A DNA stretch of 64,000 nt from Candidatus Brocadia pituitae (GCA_017347445.1 AP021856.1:2178613-2242612), one strand, 5' to 3'; shown: positions 35,883-45,475, counted from the stretch's first letter. Notes: generated by a model from the letters alone, not told the origin. Program-made: numbers and translations.

Positions 35883-37241
35883 TTATTTTAGGCCGTATCT
35901 ATCCAATTTCCTATAAAGGGTGCGTTCACCAATACCGAGCATCCTTGCCGCTTCCTCTCTATTACCACCTACGGTGGTCAAGGTACTTTTTATCAACTCC
36001 CGCTCAGCCTCTTCAACAGTCATTCCCGGTGCAAAACCAGACGAAAGTGAAGCTTCCTGTCCACGCTGGAAGATATGATCAGGGATGTCGTCAACATCTA
36101 AAATATCATTCGTACTCACAACAACCATACTCTCTATACAATTTTTTAATTCACGTATATTTCCCGGCCATGGATATTTATATAAAATTTTTCTTGCATC
36201 GGGAGATATCTGAGAGATTTTCTTCGCATGTATCTGTATATACTCTCGCAGAAAGGCATCGATGAGCAAGGCTGTGTCTTCAATACGCTCCCGGAGAGGA
36301 GGCAATTTAAGAGAAACGACGTTTATCCTGAAGTACAAATCATTTCGAAATCTTCCTTCCTTGATAAGTTTTTCTAGGTCTTGATTTGTAGCAGCTATCA
36401 ACCGGACATCAACCTCTATGGGCTCATTGCTTCCGATACGGGTAATCACGCCGTCTTCAATAACCCGTAAGAGCTTGACCTGTGTGGAAAGCGGCATATC
36501 ACCAATTTCATCTAAAAACAGAGTACTGTGATGTGCAGACTCGAATTTTCCCTTCCTTTGGTAGAGTGCTCCTGTGAAGGCGCCTTTTTCATGACCAAAG
36601 AGTTCGCTCTCGAGGAGATTTTCCGGTATTGCAGCGGAATTTAATACGACCATTGGCCTATTCTTTCTGGGGCTATTATTATGAATCGTTTTTGCAATAA
36701 GCTCTTTCCCTGTCCCACTTTCACCTGTTATCAATACCGTGGCCGTAGTGCCAGAAATTTGTTTAACGACATTCAAGACCTTCTGTATTTTTGCGCTATT
36801 ACCAATAATGCCTGTCAACCCGAATTTTTCGTCAAGTTGTTTATGAAGTTCTTTGTTGTTCCTAATCAGCGATTGTTTTTCAACGAGTTTAGCTATCTCC
36901 GCACGCAGATGGTTAATATTAATAGGTTTAAGGAGATACGTAGCGGCTCCTCTTTGCATAGCGTCAACCGCAGTTTCTACGGTGCCATACCCAGTAATCA
37001 GAATAACTTCAGCATCAGGCAATCTTTCTTTTGTTGCCTTGAGTATCTGTAAACCATCAACATCATGCATAATTAAATCTGTTATTACAATGTCTACCTC
37101 TCCCGCCTCTATACTTTGCAACCCTTCCTTCCCACTGGTAGCGACAAGGCACGTGTATCCAACCTTTTCAAGCGCCTCAGCAGTCGCGGTTGCATGCTCT
37201 TTTTTATCATCAATAACCAGAATAACGGTATGGTCTGTCAT
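35883..37241 (-). CDS. Sigma-54-dependent response regulator (NtrC/AtoC family)
   Basis: Activates transcription from sigma-54 promoters after phosphorylation. The 452 residues hold a receiver domain (VIDDKKEH, phospho-acceptor Asp in VDIVITDLIMHDVDGL), an AAA+ domain with Walker A GESGTGKE, the sigma-54 contact loop EKGAFTGA, Walker B LFLDEIGDMPL and an arginine finger region, and a Fis-type helix-turn-helix at the C terminus (NREEAARMLGIGERTLYRKL). The histidine kinase gene lies seven bases upstream on the same strand and is its obvious partner. Its targets are unknown. Confidence 0.95.
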   Translation of the reverse strand: MTDHTVILVIDDKKEHATATAEALEKVGYTCLVATSGKEGLQSIEAGEVDIVITDLIMHDVDGLQILKATKERLPDAEVILITGYGTVETAVDAMQRGAATYLLKPININHLRAEIAKLVEKQSLIRNNKELHKQLDEKFGLTGIIGNSAKIQKVLNVVKQISGTTATVLITGESGTGKELIAKTIHNNSPRKNRPMVVLNSAAIPENLLESELFGHEKGAFTGALYQRKGKFESAHHSTLFLDEIGDMPLSTQVKLLRVIEDGVITRIGSNEPIEVDVRLIAATNQDLEKLIKEGRFRNDLYFRINVVSLKLPPLRERIEDTALLIDAFLREYIQIHAKKISQISPDARKILYKYPWPGNIRELKNCIESMVVVSTNDILDVDDIPDHIFQRGQEASLSSGFAPGMTVEEAERELIKSTLTTVGGNREEAARMLGIGERTLYRKLDRYGLK

Positions 37242-37248
37242 AGAGAAT

Positions 37249-38070
37249 TTAATAAATTTTTAAATCTATCGGCAACTTTATTGAAAAGTTACTCCCTTTG
37301 TCCTCTTCACTCAGGACGGAAACCATCCCTTTATGCTCTTCGATAATACGCTTTGCCGTTGGAAGTCCAAGGCCTGTTCCAGTCTTTTTTGTAGAATAAT
37401 ATACCTGGAATATTTTTTCAAGACTATCTTTTGGAATTCCCGACCCGGTATCGGTAATATCGATTTGTATGAATTTATTATTACAAGAGGTACGAATCAT
37501 AAGCTCCCCGCCCTGTTCCATTGCCTGTTCCGCATTGATAACGATGTTCAATATCGCTTGTTTAATGAGATTGACGTCGATACGGCAGTACGGAAGATGA
37601 AGATCGTAGCTTTTGAGTATCAGTATCTTCTTCTGTTTTATCTCCGGGGTAATAAAATCTACTACATCGTCTACAACTTCATTTATATTGCAATTTTCTA
37701 ATTCTAGTTTTTGCCCCTTTGCATATCTGAGAAAATCATTCAAGATTTCCTCTAACCGATGCACCTCTCTTTGTAAAGCCTGTATCCTTGTATACGCCTT
37801 GTTACCGTTTTCCCCTTTCCTGCTTTGCATTTCTTCCATAAGCAGTTGCAGGTTGATACTGAACGTACTTAAAGGATTTTTTATTTCATGGGCAAGTCCA
37901 CCTGCCAGTGTCCCAACAAAAGCCAGCCTTTCAGAATGCATTGCCCTTTTTTCAAGCTCTCTGGTCTTATCAACAGCCCTGCGAATAATGAAAAAAGCCA
38001 AGGGAATAAAAACGGTGCAGGTTACTGCCGCACCAATAAAATACTGAATCACATTCTTTAACCAAAACAA
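37249..38070 (-). CDS. Sensor histidine kinase, short, with no extracytoplasmic sensor
   Basis: Autophosphorylates and passes phosphate to the response regulator encoded seven bases downstream. The 273 residues have one N-terminal membrane segment (IGAAVTCTVFIPLAFFIIRR), the H-box FVGTLAGGLAHEIKNPLSTF, an N-box LNIVINAEQAMEQGG, and G-boxes DTGSGIPKDSLEKIF and GTGLGLPTAKRI. No periplasmic sensing domain is present. The apparent start is a TTG at 38070, right at the T-run of the cold-shock gene's terminator and with no ribosome binding site; the first in-frame ATG is after the membrane segment. The true 5' end may have been lost or may begin at an unusual codon. Confidence 0.85.
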   Translation of the reverse strand: MFWLKNVIQYFIGAAVTCTVFIPLAFFIIRRAVDKTRELEKRAMHSERLAFVGTLAGGLAHEIKNPLSTFSINLQLLMEEMQSRKGENGNKAYTRIQALQREVHRLEEILNDFLRYAKGQKLELENCNINEVVDDVVDFITPEIKQKKILILKSYDLHLPYCRIDVNLIKQAILNIVINAEQAMEQGGELMIRTSCNNKFIQIDITDTGSGIPKDSLEKIFQVYYSTKKTGTGLGLPTAKRIIEEHKGMVSVLSEEDKGSNFSIKLPIDLKIY

Positions 38071-38114
38071 AAAAATAAGCCAGGAAGACGTTTTGACTCA
38101 CTATCTCCCTGGCT
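38071..38114 (-). terminator. Intrinsic terminator after the cold-shock protein gene
   Basis: On the minus strand AGCCAGG (from 38114) pairs with CCTGGCT around a roughly 23-base loop and is followed at once by TATTTTTTT. It lies 24 bases past the cold-shock gene stop. Its T-run touches the apparent start of the histidine kinase. Confidence 0.75.
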
Positions 38115-38137
38115 CAAAGATACCGTTTATATGTAAA

Positions 38138-38344
38138 TTAAGAATTAAGACGCATTACTTTTTGTGCTTGTAAACCTTTGGTCCCTTCAACGATGTCGAA
38201 TTCAACCTTTTCACCGTCTTCCAACGTCTTAAATCCTTCACTTGAAATATTTGAATAGTGAACAAAAACATCTCCGCCGCCTTCTTGTTCAATAAAACCA
38301 AAGCCTTTTTTTGCATCAAACCATTTTACTTTACCGGTTGCCAT
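38138..38344 (-). CDS. Cold-shock domain protein (CspA family)
   Basis: A 68-residue single-stranded nucleic acid chaperone that melts RNA structure. Both RNA-binding motifs are present: KGFGFIEQ (RNP1) and DVFVHYS (RNP2), starting from [14 protein letters not shown]. It has its own terminator downstream and sits between the PNPase gene and the two-component pair. Its neighbours pnp, rpsO, an RRM protein and a DEAD-box helicase form an RNA-handling group. The 230-base gap upstream (38345-38575) could hold a long cold-shock leader, but I see no decisive structure. Confidence 0.95.
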   Translation of the reverse strand: MATGKVKWFDAKKGFGFIEQEGGGDVFVHYSNISSEGFKTLEDGEKVEFDIVEGTKGLQAQKVMRLNS

Positions 38345-38575
38345 TCTCTTGCTCTCCTATTTGAATAAACACTACACAAACCAAGAAAAATATACCTCTA
38401 CCTGATTTTTATCCTTTATGCCTTCTTCATTCTCCTTAAAAAGACCGAAAGATAAACGATAAAATTTCTACCATTCCTCCTTAATCAATAAATAACATGA
38501 AACTATTTTCAATATACTCACAACTTCTATTTCGATAATTCAATAACGTGTTTAGCATTACAGGGTAACATTGGG

Positions 38576-40669
38576 TCATGTTTTTTCTTTCATGGCGGCT
38601 TTTCTGCTTAACTTAACCCTCTTTTGATCATCTATTCCAATCACTTTTATCATGATTTCCTGACCAACCTTTACGACGTCTTCCACCTTATCAACGTAAC
38701 CGTCAGACAATTCAGAAATATGTACCAGCCCATCATGACCCGGAATAATTTCCACAAAAGCTCCGTATTCTTTTAAAGACAAAACTTTTCCCGTATACGT
38801 TTTCCCTACTTGGACCTCTTCCGTCATGCGTTCAATCCATATTTTCGCTTTTTGTGATGCCTCGGCGAGGATAGATGAGATAATCACCGTACCATCGTCC
38901 TGGATCTCAATCTTTGCGCCAGTTTCTTCTTGTATCTTCTTGATATTTTTTCCACCCGGTCCAATAACCATACCAATTTTTTCCGGATTGATCTTGATAT
39001 GCACTAGTTTCGGCGCATATACCGAAATATCTTCCCTGGGTTTATCAATAACCTTTGCCAATTCATCAAGGATATAAAGTCTCCCTTCTTTTGCCTGTGT
39101 CAGTGCGTCCCGCATAATTTTTTCAGTAATTCCTGAAATTTTTATATCCATTTGCAGCGCAGTAACGCCTTTTAATGTACCGGCAACTTTAAAATCCATA
39201 TCGCCCAAGTGGTCTTCGGTTCCCAAAATATCCGACAAAATACATACCTGCTCTCCTTCTTTCACCAAACCCATCGCTATGCCAGCCACCTGCGTAGTGA
39301 TAGGAATACCAGCGTCCATCATAGAAAGCGTCCCCCCACACACTGTAGCCATTGAGGACGACCCGTTAGATTCGGTAATATCTGAAACGATCCGTATTGT
39401 ATAGGGAAAGCTTGCTGCAGGGGGAAGCACTGCCGCTAATGCTCGCTCTGCTAATGCCCCGTGACCAATTTCTCTTCTGCCTGGCCCACGTAATGGCTTT
39501 ACCTCACCGACACAAAAAGGTGGAAAATTATAATCCAGCATAAATTTTTTTGTATATTCTTGATCAAGGGTGTCCACCCGCTGTTCATCCATAGTCGTTC
39601 CCAGTGTCGTAACTACAATAGCCTGTGTTTCACCCCGTGTGAACAATGCAGAGCCATGGGTTCTCGGCAGCATTCCGACTTCACAGGTAATGGGCCGGAT
39701 ATCTTTCAGCCCCCTGCCGTCCGGCCTTTTCTTTTCATGCACAATTTGGTCACGGACGACCATGGTCTCAATCCTCTCAAAGATTGCCTTAATTGCTTTG
39801 TTTGTAGGCGCACCCTCTTTATCCGAGCAATACTCCCGGATAACCCGGCTCTGGATTTCATGCAACGCACATTTTCTGGCATCCTTTCCCGGCGTTTGAT
39901 TTTTTTCTAATATTTCTGCGAAATATTTCTGTTTAATATCATTCAGGAGATCCATATCGAGTTTTAAAGGTGGAACAGGTTGCTTTTTTTTCCCACATTC
40001 GGCCAGTAGTTCTTTTTGGAGTTGAACGATTTCTTTTATGAATGCATGTCCAAACATAATGGCATCCACCATCTGTTCTTCAGGCACCTCCTTACCAGAC
40101 GCCTCAACCATGGTTACCGCGACTTCGGTCCCTGAAACAACAAGATCGATGCTGCTTTGGACAAGCTCAGAATGTGTGGGGTTGACAATAAACTTTCCAT
40201 CGATTTGTCCTACCCTGACGGAACCCGTAGGCCCGCAGAAAGGAATGCCTGACACCGATAGCGCGGCTGAAGCCCCTATCATAGCAAGTATATCCGGGTC
40301 GTTTTCTTTGTCTGCCGAAAGAACCATGGACATGATCTGGACTTCACGAAGGTATGTTTCCGGGAAGAGCGGTCTTATGGGTCGGTCTATTAACCGCATG
40401 GTTAATATTTCCTTTAAGGTTGGCCTACCTTCTCTTTTGAAGAAGCCGCCTGGAAATTTTCCGGCAGCATACGTTTTTTCCCTGTAATCAACGGTAAGGG
40501 GAAAAAAATCTGCTTCTTCATTTTCGTCTGCTGATGATACCGCCGTTGCTAACACCACGGTATCTCCATACCGCACTAACGCTGCACCATCAGCCTGCTT
40601 TGCAATTTTACCTGTTTCTATAACAAGCGTCTCTTTGCCGATCAATCTCTCGACCTTGCAATACCCCAT
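38576..40669 (-). CDS. pnp: Polyribonucleotide nucleotidyltransferase (PNPase)
   Basis: Phosphorolytic 3'-5' exoribonuclease of the RNA degradation machinery. The 697 residues match the normal length. Two RNase PH-type cores are visible (for example VVLATAVSSADENEEADFFP and the second core KKRPDGRGLKDIRPI with GSSSMATVCGG), followed by a KH domain (KIGMVIGPGGKNIKKIQEET) and a C-terminal S1 domain (GKVLSLKEYGAFVEIIPGHD). It lies downstream of rpsO on the same strand, the classic rpsO-pnp order, with a gap of about 115 bases. Confidence 0.97.
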   Translation of the reverse strand: MGYCKVERLIGKETLVIETGKIAKQADGAALVRYGDTVVLATAVSSADENEEADFFPLTVDYREKTYAAGKFPGGFFKREGRPTLKEILTMRLIDRPIRPLFPETYLREVQIMSMVLSADKENDPDILAMIGASAALSVSGIPFCGPTGSVRVGQIDGKFIVNPTHSELVQSSIDLVVSGTEVAVTMVEASGKEVPEEQMVDAIMFGHAFIKEIVQLQKELLAECGKKKQPVPPLKLDMDLLNDIKQKYFAEILEKNQTPGKDARKCALHEIQSRVIREYCSDKEGAPTNKAIKAIFERIETMVVRDQIVHEKKRPDGRGLKDIRPITCEVGMLPRTHGSALFTRGETQAIVVTTLGTTMDEQRVDTLDQEYTKKFMLDYNFPPFCVGEVKPLRGPGRREIGHGALAERALAAVLPPAASFPYTIRIVSDITESNGSSSMATVCGGTLSMMDAGIPITTQVAGIAMGLVKEGEQVCILSDILGTEDHLGDMDFKVAGTLKGVTALQMDIKISGITEKIMRDALTQAKEGRLYILDELAKVIDKPREDISVYAPKLVHIKINPEKIGMVIGPGGKNIKKIQEETGAKIEIQDDGTVIISSILAEASQKAKIWIERMTEEVQVGKTYTGKVLSLKEYGAFVEIIPGHDGLVHISELSDGYVDKVEDVVKVGQEIMIKVIGIDDQKRVKLSRKAAMKEKT

Positions 40670-40785
40670 TTAAATCCTCCCACCCTTTTCGTTTATATCT
40701 TGTTTTTGACCAGCATAAGATACGAATATATTAAATTTTTTTAGCATCTTGAATACGTCTATAGGTTCCTCCTAAAAATTTCACG

Positions 40786-41049
40786 CTACTTTCTGATACC
40801 GAGTTTTTTAATCAACTTTTTATATCTTTCGTTGTCAGTTCTTGATAAATATTTCAATAATGCCGACCTGCGTCCAACCATCAAGAAAAGCCCTCTGCGC
40901 GACGTATGGTCTTTTTTGTGTTCTTTTAAGTGGTCATTCAAATGATTAATTCGCTCTGTTAACAATGCCACCTGAACCTCAGGTGAGCCAGTGTCACTTT
41001 CATGAACCCTAAGATCGCTGATAATTCTTGTTTTTACTTCTTTTGTCAT
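40786..41049 (-). CDS. rpsO: 30S ribosomal protein S15
   Basis: Primary 16S rRNA-binding protein of the small subunit. Family sequences are clear: [20 protein letters not shown], then [20 protein letters not shown] and [13 protein letters not shown]. Consecutive GTG, ATG and ATG codons occur at 41055, 41052 and 41049; I chose 41049 because AGG lies five bases upstream and because MTKEVK matches the family N terminus. This gives 87 residues. pnp follows in the usual order. Confidence 0.96.
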   Translation of the reverse strand: MTKEVKTRIISDLRVHESDTGSPEVQVALLTERINHLNDHLKEHKKDHTSRRGLFLMVGRRSALLKYLSRTDNERYKKLIKKLGIRK

Positions 41050-41344
41050 CATCACCTTAATTCCTTACGTTAAATATGCTAAGTAAACATTTCTTAGTTA
41101 TGTATCGCATAAATACCCTTAATGCATTTACATAACTGACGTTTCATGTGATAAAGTTTCGGTAGTATAGCAGAGCTTGTCCATCATTTGCAACAAAAAA
41201 ACCATGAATTTCTCTTTAATTTCAGAATAACTAAGGATTGGTGACATAGATTATTTCCGACACACAATACCGTCCGCACAAGTTAGCAGAGTGAAATAAA
41301 TGTGTCTTTTGAAGAGGGGTTGATGATCATATGCCTTGAAAAGG

Positions 41345-42874
41345 TTACAAATTTTTATCATGCGTTCTTAATCTTTTCTCCAGTTTTCTGGCATAGAGAG
41401 CAAGGGGGTAGCTCATCCCAAAATAGAGGAGCGCCGTGATAATGCCCAATTTGAAAAAATCCATTGAGGTAGACGCTAATATACCATAACTCTTCGTGAG
41501 TTCTGTTATGGCAATAACTGAGACGAGAGACGAATCTTTAAACAGAGCAAGAAAATCTTTAGTCGTGGACGGTACGGTAATGCGCAATGCCTGAGGCAGA
41601 ATGATTTGTCTTAAGATCAGGCACCTTGACATACCGAGTGATAACGCAGCCTCGGTTTGCCCCTTGGGAATGGCCAGTATACCGGCACGATAAATCTCCG
41701 CCTCATAAGCGGCATAGTTCATTCCTAACCCAAGAATGGCCGCGGCAAAAGCGCTCAGGGAGATACCAATATCTGGTAAACCATAGTACAAAATGTATAA
41801 CTGGATAAGAAGCGGCGTCCCACGATAAATCTCGATGTATACCGCAGAAATCTTTTGCAACCACCCCTTCCCGTAGCATCTCATAATCGCCAGAATAAGC
41901 CCCAATACCACAGCCAGCATCATGGACAAAAGGGAAATACTTATGGTGACCAAGGCGCCTTTCAGCAAGGTGGACAGAAATTTCGTTGCCGCAAGGGGCG
42001 CCTTTTCAGAAGCAGACGGCAGACTTTCTGTGTATTTTTGCAATAACCCCTCATGCAAAAAAAGCTTTTCCTGCGAACTGTTCCACAACCCCCAACGGCG
42101 GTAAATCTTTTTCAATTCCCCGGTTCTCAAAAGTTTTTCGATAACCTTATTTAACTCTTCCGCCAGAGCAATATCTTCCTTCCGCAGAGCAATCCCGTAA
42201 TACCCTTCACCCACAGGGGATCCAACCATACGCAACTGCGGGTTAGGCATGGCATAGTAAGCAGCGATGGGCAAATCCACGAGAACGGCATCAATGCGGT
42301 TTATAGAAAGATCCTTGAAAGGTTCCACTTGTCCGCTGTAGACACTAATGGCAACATCTCCCATCTCTTCCAGAAGACGCTTTGCCTCCGTATTATACAA
42401 GGTGCCAACCTTTTTGCCGTGAAGGTCTTCCAGATGATTAATACGATTATCTGATGCCCGGACGACGATCTGCTCAGTATATACATAGTATGGGCGGGTA
42501 AACAATACGGATTGTTCTCTCTCCGGCGTGATTTCGATACCGTTTAGTGCAATATCAAAATCGTCACGCTGGAGTGAAAGCAGAAGGCTGTCCCATGCAT
42601 TCTGGAAACAATGAGCCTTAACCCCCAATTCCCTGGCAATGGATTCAGCCAGTTCCACCTCAAAACCAATATGTTTTGTTGGGTGTGCAGAGTCACGAAA
42701 CACATACGGGGCACCCCCTTCTGCATCAAATCCCCAGGTTATTATTCCAGAATTCTTTATCTTTCCAAGGGTATCCTGATATGCACATGCACTCGTTGGA
42801 AAAAAACAGACTACACAAAACCAGATTAATAATACGAAAATACTCCGTATGATAAAAGACTGCTGATATTGCAT
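41345..42874 (-). CDS. Polar amino acid ABC transporter, fused substrate-binding protein and permease
   Basis: One polypeptide of 509 residues that joins two normally separate parts. The start at ATG 42874 gives MQYQQSFIIRSIFVLLIWFC, a signal peptide ending near SACA. Residues about 35-270 form a periplasmic solute-binding domain (SBP_bac_3: IGFEVELAESIARELG, GIEITPEREQ, GKKVGTLYNTEAKRLLEE). Residues about 300-505 form a HisM/GlnP-type permease with the ATPase-contact loop EAALSLGMSRCLILRQIILPQA. An upstream ATG at 42958 would overlap a strong plus-strand promoter and adds no conserved sequence. The ATPase subunit is not in this window. The substrate is probably a polar amino acid. Confidence 0.9.
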   Translation of the reverse strand: MQYQQSFIIRSIFVLLIWFCVVCFFPTSACAYQDTLGKIKNSGIITWGFDAEGGAPYVFRDSAHPTKHIGFEVELAESIARELGVKAHCFQNAWDSLLLSLQRDDFDIALNGIEITPEREQSVLFTRPYYVYTEQIVVRASDNRINHLEDLHGKKVGTLYNTEAKRLLEEMGDVAISVYSGQVEPFKDLSINRIDAVLVDLPIAAYYAMPNPQLRMVGSPVGEGYYGIALRKEDIALAEELNKVIEKLLRTGELKKIYRRWGLWNSSQEKLFLHEGLLQKYTESLPSASEKAPLAATKFLSTLLKGALVTISISLLSMMLAVVLGLILAIMRCYGKGWLQKISAVYIEIYRGTPLLIQLYILYYGLPDIGISLSAFAAAILGLGMNYAAYEAEIYRAGILAIPKGQTEAALSLGMSRCLILRQIILPQALRITVPSTTKDFLALFKDSSLVSVIAITELTKSYGILASTSMDFFKLGIITALLYFGMSYPLALYARKLEKRLRTHDKNL

Positions 42875-42919
42875 AATCACAAATATAAGCCATTCACGAA
42901 ATCTTCTCAAGATAAATCC

Positions 42920-42949
42920 TTGACAATACGAATGAATTTTCGTTATACT
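42920..42949 (+). promoter_or_regulatory. Sigma-70 type promoter upstream of the RRM protein gene
   Basis: TTGACA (42920-42925), a 17-base spacer and TTATAC, or 18 bases and TATACT, form a near-consensus promoter on the plus strand. Transcription would begin near 42956, giving a leader of about 350 bases before the RRM gene at 43305. The 42959-43304 interval has no gene that I can support; it includes a small hairpin ATCCTT/AAGGAT near 42980. Confidence 0.7.
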
Positions 42950-43304
42950 GTGCAACATGAAACCCCATAAAACCCGCGATCCTTAAAAGGATAGGCATTT
43001 TTAAGGCAGTCAATCTTCATGTAAATATTTCTTGCGGAAACAGTTGCCTTCCTTATCTATAATCTTCAACTCGTTACAAAGGTAAAAATAATTCCTGACT
43101 ACCTATTGCATTCTCTAGATAACTTGGCAATCTTCCCAAAACACTGAGGATGTTTACCCGAATCGCAAGAGTCTAAGAAGGAAAAGTAATCCAGTCGGAC
43201 TCTGTTGTGTTTTTTTTAATAGTTCACCCGAAACTAACCCTTCTTTTTCGTGGATGAGATACTGAACTATTACCAACCATTTTAGGACCAAAAAGGAGGT
43301 CGAG

Positions 43305-43613
43305 ATGAATATTTTTGTAGGTAATTTGTCACACGATGTAACAGAAGAAGACTTGCAGCAGGCATTTGAAGCTTTCGGACAGGTAAAATCAGTCAAGGTC
43401 ATAAAGGACCTGTTCAGCGGTGCATCAAAAGGATTCGGATTCGTTGAGATGCAGGCTAAGGCTGAAGCCCAATCCGCAATCTCTGGCTTAAACGGTAAAC
43501 AGTTAAAGGGACGGGCACTGAATGTCAATGAGGCCCGCCCGCGCCCGGAAGGAGGCAGAGGTGGAGGAAGACCGGGCGGCGGAAGGCCGGGAGGGGGTGG
43601 ACGGCGTTTCTAG
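43305..43613 (+). CDS. Glycine-rich RNA-binding protein, single RRM
   Basis: A 102-residue RNA chaperone-like protein. The RRM has MNIFVGNLSHDVTEEDLQQA (RNP2 IFVGNL) and KGFGFVEM (RNP1), and the C-terminal 25 residues are Arg/Gly-rich (GGRGGGRPGGGRPG). A perfect GGAGG lies upstream of the ATG. Similar proteins in cyanobacteria and other bacteria are cold-inducible. A long leader and a DEAD-box helicase gene next door fit a cold or RNA-structure response. Confidence 0.93.
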   Translation: MNIFVGNLSHDVTEEDLQQAFEAFGQVKSVKVIKDLFSGASKGFGFVEMQAKAEAQSAISGLNGKQLKGRALNVNEARPRPEGGRGGGRPGGGRPGGGGRRF

Positions 43614-43640
43614 GAAAACCCTCACTAGGTTTATGGCATC

Positions 43641-43716
43641 AGAGGAGAACTCCGCCAGAGAACGTGAAAAAAGAAAATCCGGGATTTTCTGAAACTATCT
43701 CTGGTGGTCTTCTCTT
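43641..43716 (+). other. Long imperfect hairpin between RRM and helicase genes
   Basis: An outer stem pairs AGAGGAGAACTCCGCCAGAGA with the segment around TCTCTGGTGGTCTTCTCT, with a few mismatches. An inner perfect hairpin AGAAAATCC/GGATTTTCT fills the loop. No clean U-tract follows, so it may be an attenuator or a processing and stability element between the two genes. The rest of the 43614-43888 gap shows nothing else. Confidence 0.5.
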
Positions 43717-43888
43717 GCAAACACAACATGTCGAAATGATGATTGCCGGCGTTTTATCTTTCGTCTGGTCTTTCGCTAAAAGTCTCTTTACTAAATACCG
43801 TGGCCAATAGCTGACCATAAATGATTAGCACTACAATTTATGCTGGTATTAACATTCATGAGTACTTGAGAAATACGATAAGGAGTAT

Positions 43889-45463
43889 ATGAAAAAATTA
43901 GAAAAATTCAGGACCCTGGGATTATCAGAAAATACCTTACAGGCATTGGAAAAAAAAGGGTTTGAAGAACCTACCCCGATTCAGCAAAAGACGATTCCTA
44001 TACTTCTCAAGGGAGAGGTAGACATTATTGGGCAGGCTCAAACGGGAACAGGAAAAACGGCTGCATTTGGACTCCCCATCCTCGAAAGGATACCGGAAAA
44101 ATCAAAGACAGTTCAGACACTGATTCTTGTCCCTACGAGAGAACTGGCTATCCAGGTATCAGAAGAATTAAACTCATTTAAGGGAGACAAAATTCTGCAA
44201 ATCGTGCCTATCTACGGAGGGCAGTCGATGGAAGAACAACTGCGAAGGTTGAGAAAAGGGATCGACGTTGTGGTAGGTACCCCCGGCAGAATACTGGATC
44301 ATCTCAGGAGAAAAAGTTTACGACTGGGAAATATATCCTATCTGGTCCTTGACGAAGCTGATGAGATGTTAAATATGGGATTTATTGATGATGTGGAAGA
44401 AATCATAAAAAATACCAACTCAGAGAAGAGGATGCTGCTCTTTTCAGCAACCATGCCGGAAAAAATCATCAATATCGCGGAAAAATATATGCGAAACTAC
44501 GAGATGATTGGGGTAAAAAAAGAACAGCTTACCACAAACCTGACGGATCAGATCTATTTTGAAGTCGCATCTGCGGATAAATTTGATGCGCTCTGCAGGA
44601 TCATCGATATAGAACATGAATTCTATGGCCTTATATTTTGCAGAACAAAGATTGATGTAGACAACCTCTCAAATAAACTTATAGAAAGAGGGTATGATGC
44701 AGAAGCGTTGCATGGTGATATATCTCAAAATCAGCGGGAAATCATAATAAACAAGTTCAGAAAACAGCGGATTAATATTCTGGTAGCTACAGACGTTGCT
44801 GCCAGAGGGATTGATATTCAAAACTTAACGCATGTCATTAATTATTCTCTGCCTCAGGACCCGGAATCATACATCCACAGGATTGGAAGAACAGGCCGGG
44901 CCGGAAAGGAAGGGACTGCCATAACTTTTGTTACGCACGATGAGTACAGAAGACTTATCATGATTAAAAAAATCGCAAAAACTGACATACGGAAAGAAAA
45001 ACTGCCGAGGATTGAAGATGTCATACACCAAAAAAAATCCAGAATAAAAGCAGAAATTTCCCGGATTATTACCTCGGAAGACATGAACGGATATGTGGAA
45101 CTTGCACAAGAAATGCTGAAGGTAAACGAAGCGGCAAAGGTCCTGGCTGCCCTTTTAAAACACGCTTTTCAGGATGAACTGAACGAAAGCAATTACAATG
45201 AAATCAGGGACGTTTCAATTGACAGGAAAGGGACAACGCGGCTCTTTGTGGCGCTAGGAAAAATTGATGGGATGACGCCCAGAAAATTAGTAGCGTTTTT
45301 CAAGCAACAAGCCAAAGTCCACAGTGAAAAAATAAGAGATATTCAGATATTTGATAAATTTTCTTTTGTAACGGTCCCTTTTGAAGAAGCGGAGATTATG
45401 TTGAATATTTTTAAGAAGAACATGGGCGGGAAAAGGCCGATCGTTGAAAGGGCAAAAAAATAA
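43889..45463 (+). CDS. DEAD-box ATP-dependent RNA helicase (DeaD/CsdA-like)
   Basis: Unwinds structured RNA, with roles in ribosome assembly and mRNA decay. The 524 residues show the full motif set: Q motif FEEPTPIQQKTIP, motif I AQTGTGKT, PTRELA, GTPGR, the DEAD box VLDEADEML, SAT, and motif VI HRIGRTGRAGK. After the helicase core comes a long C-terminal region ending in a DbpA/CsdA-type RNA-binding domain (RLFVALGKIDGMTPRKLVAF). AAGGAG lies six bases before the ATG. It is next to the RRM gene on the same strand. Confidence 0.95.
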   Translation: MKKLEKFRTLGLSENTLQALEKKGFEEPTPIQQKTIPILLKGEVDIIGQAQTGTGKTAAFGLPILERIPEKSKTVQTLILVPTRELAIQVSEELNSFKGDKILQIVPIYGGQSMEEQLRRLRKGIDVVVGTPGRILDHLRRKSLRLGNISYLVLDEADEMLNMGFIDDVEEIIKNTNSEKRMLLFSATMPEKIINIAEKYMRNYEMIGVKKEQLTTNLTDQIYFEVASADKFDALCRIIDIEHEFYGLIFCRTKIDVDNLSNKLIERGYDAEALHGDISQNQREIIINKFRKQRINILVATDVAARGIDIQNLTHVINYSLPQDPESYIHRIGRTGRAGKEGTAITFVTHDEYRRLIMIKKIAKTDIRKEKLPRIEDVIHQKKSRIKAEISRIITSEDMNGYVELAQEMLKVNEAAKVLAALLKHAFQDELNESNYNEIRDVSIDRKGTTRLFVALGKIDGMTPRKLVAFFKQQAKVHSEKIRDIQIFDKFSFVTVPFEEAEIMLNIFKKNMGGKRPIVERAKK

Positions 45464-45475
45464 CCCCCTCCATTT

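Noticed and set aside
42958-42960. An upstream ATG for the ABC transporter fusion
   Set aside because: It would overlap a strong opposite-strand promoter and add 28 residues before a normal signal peptide.
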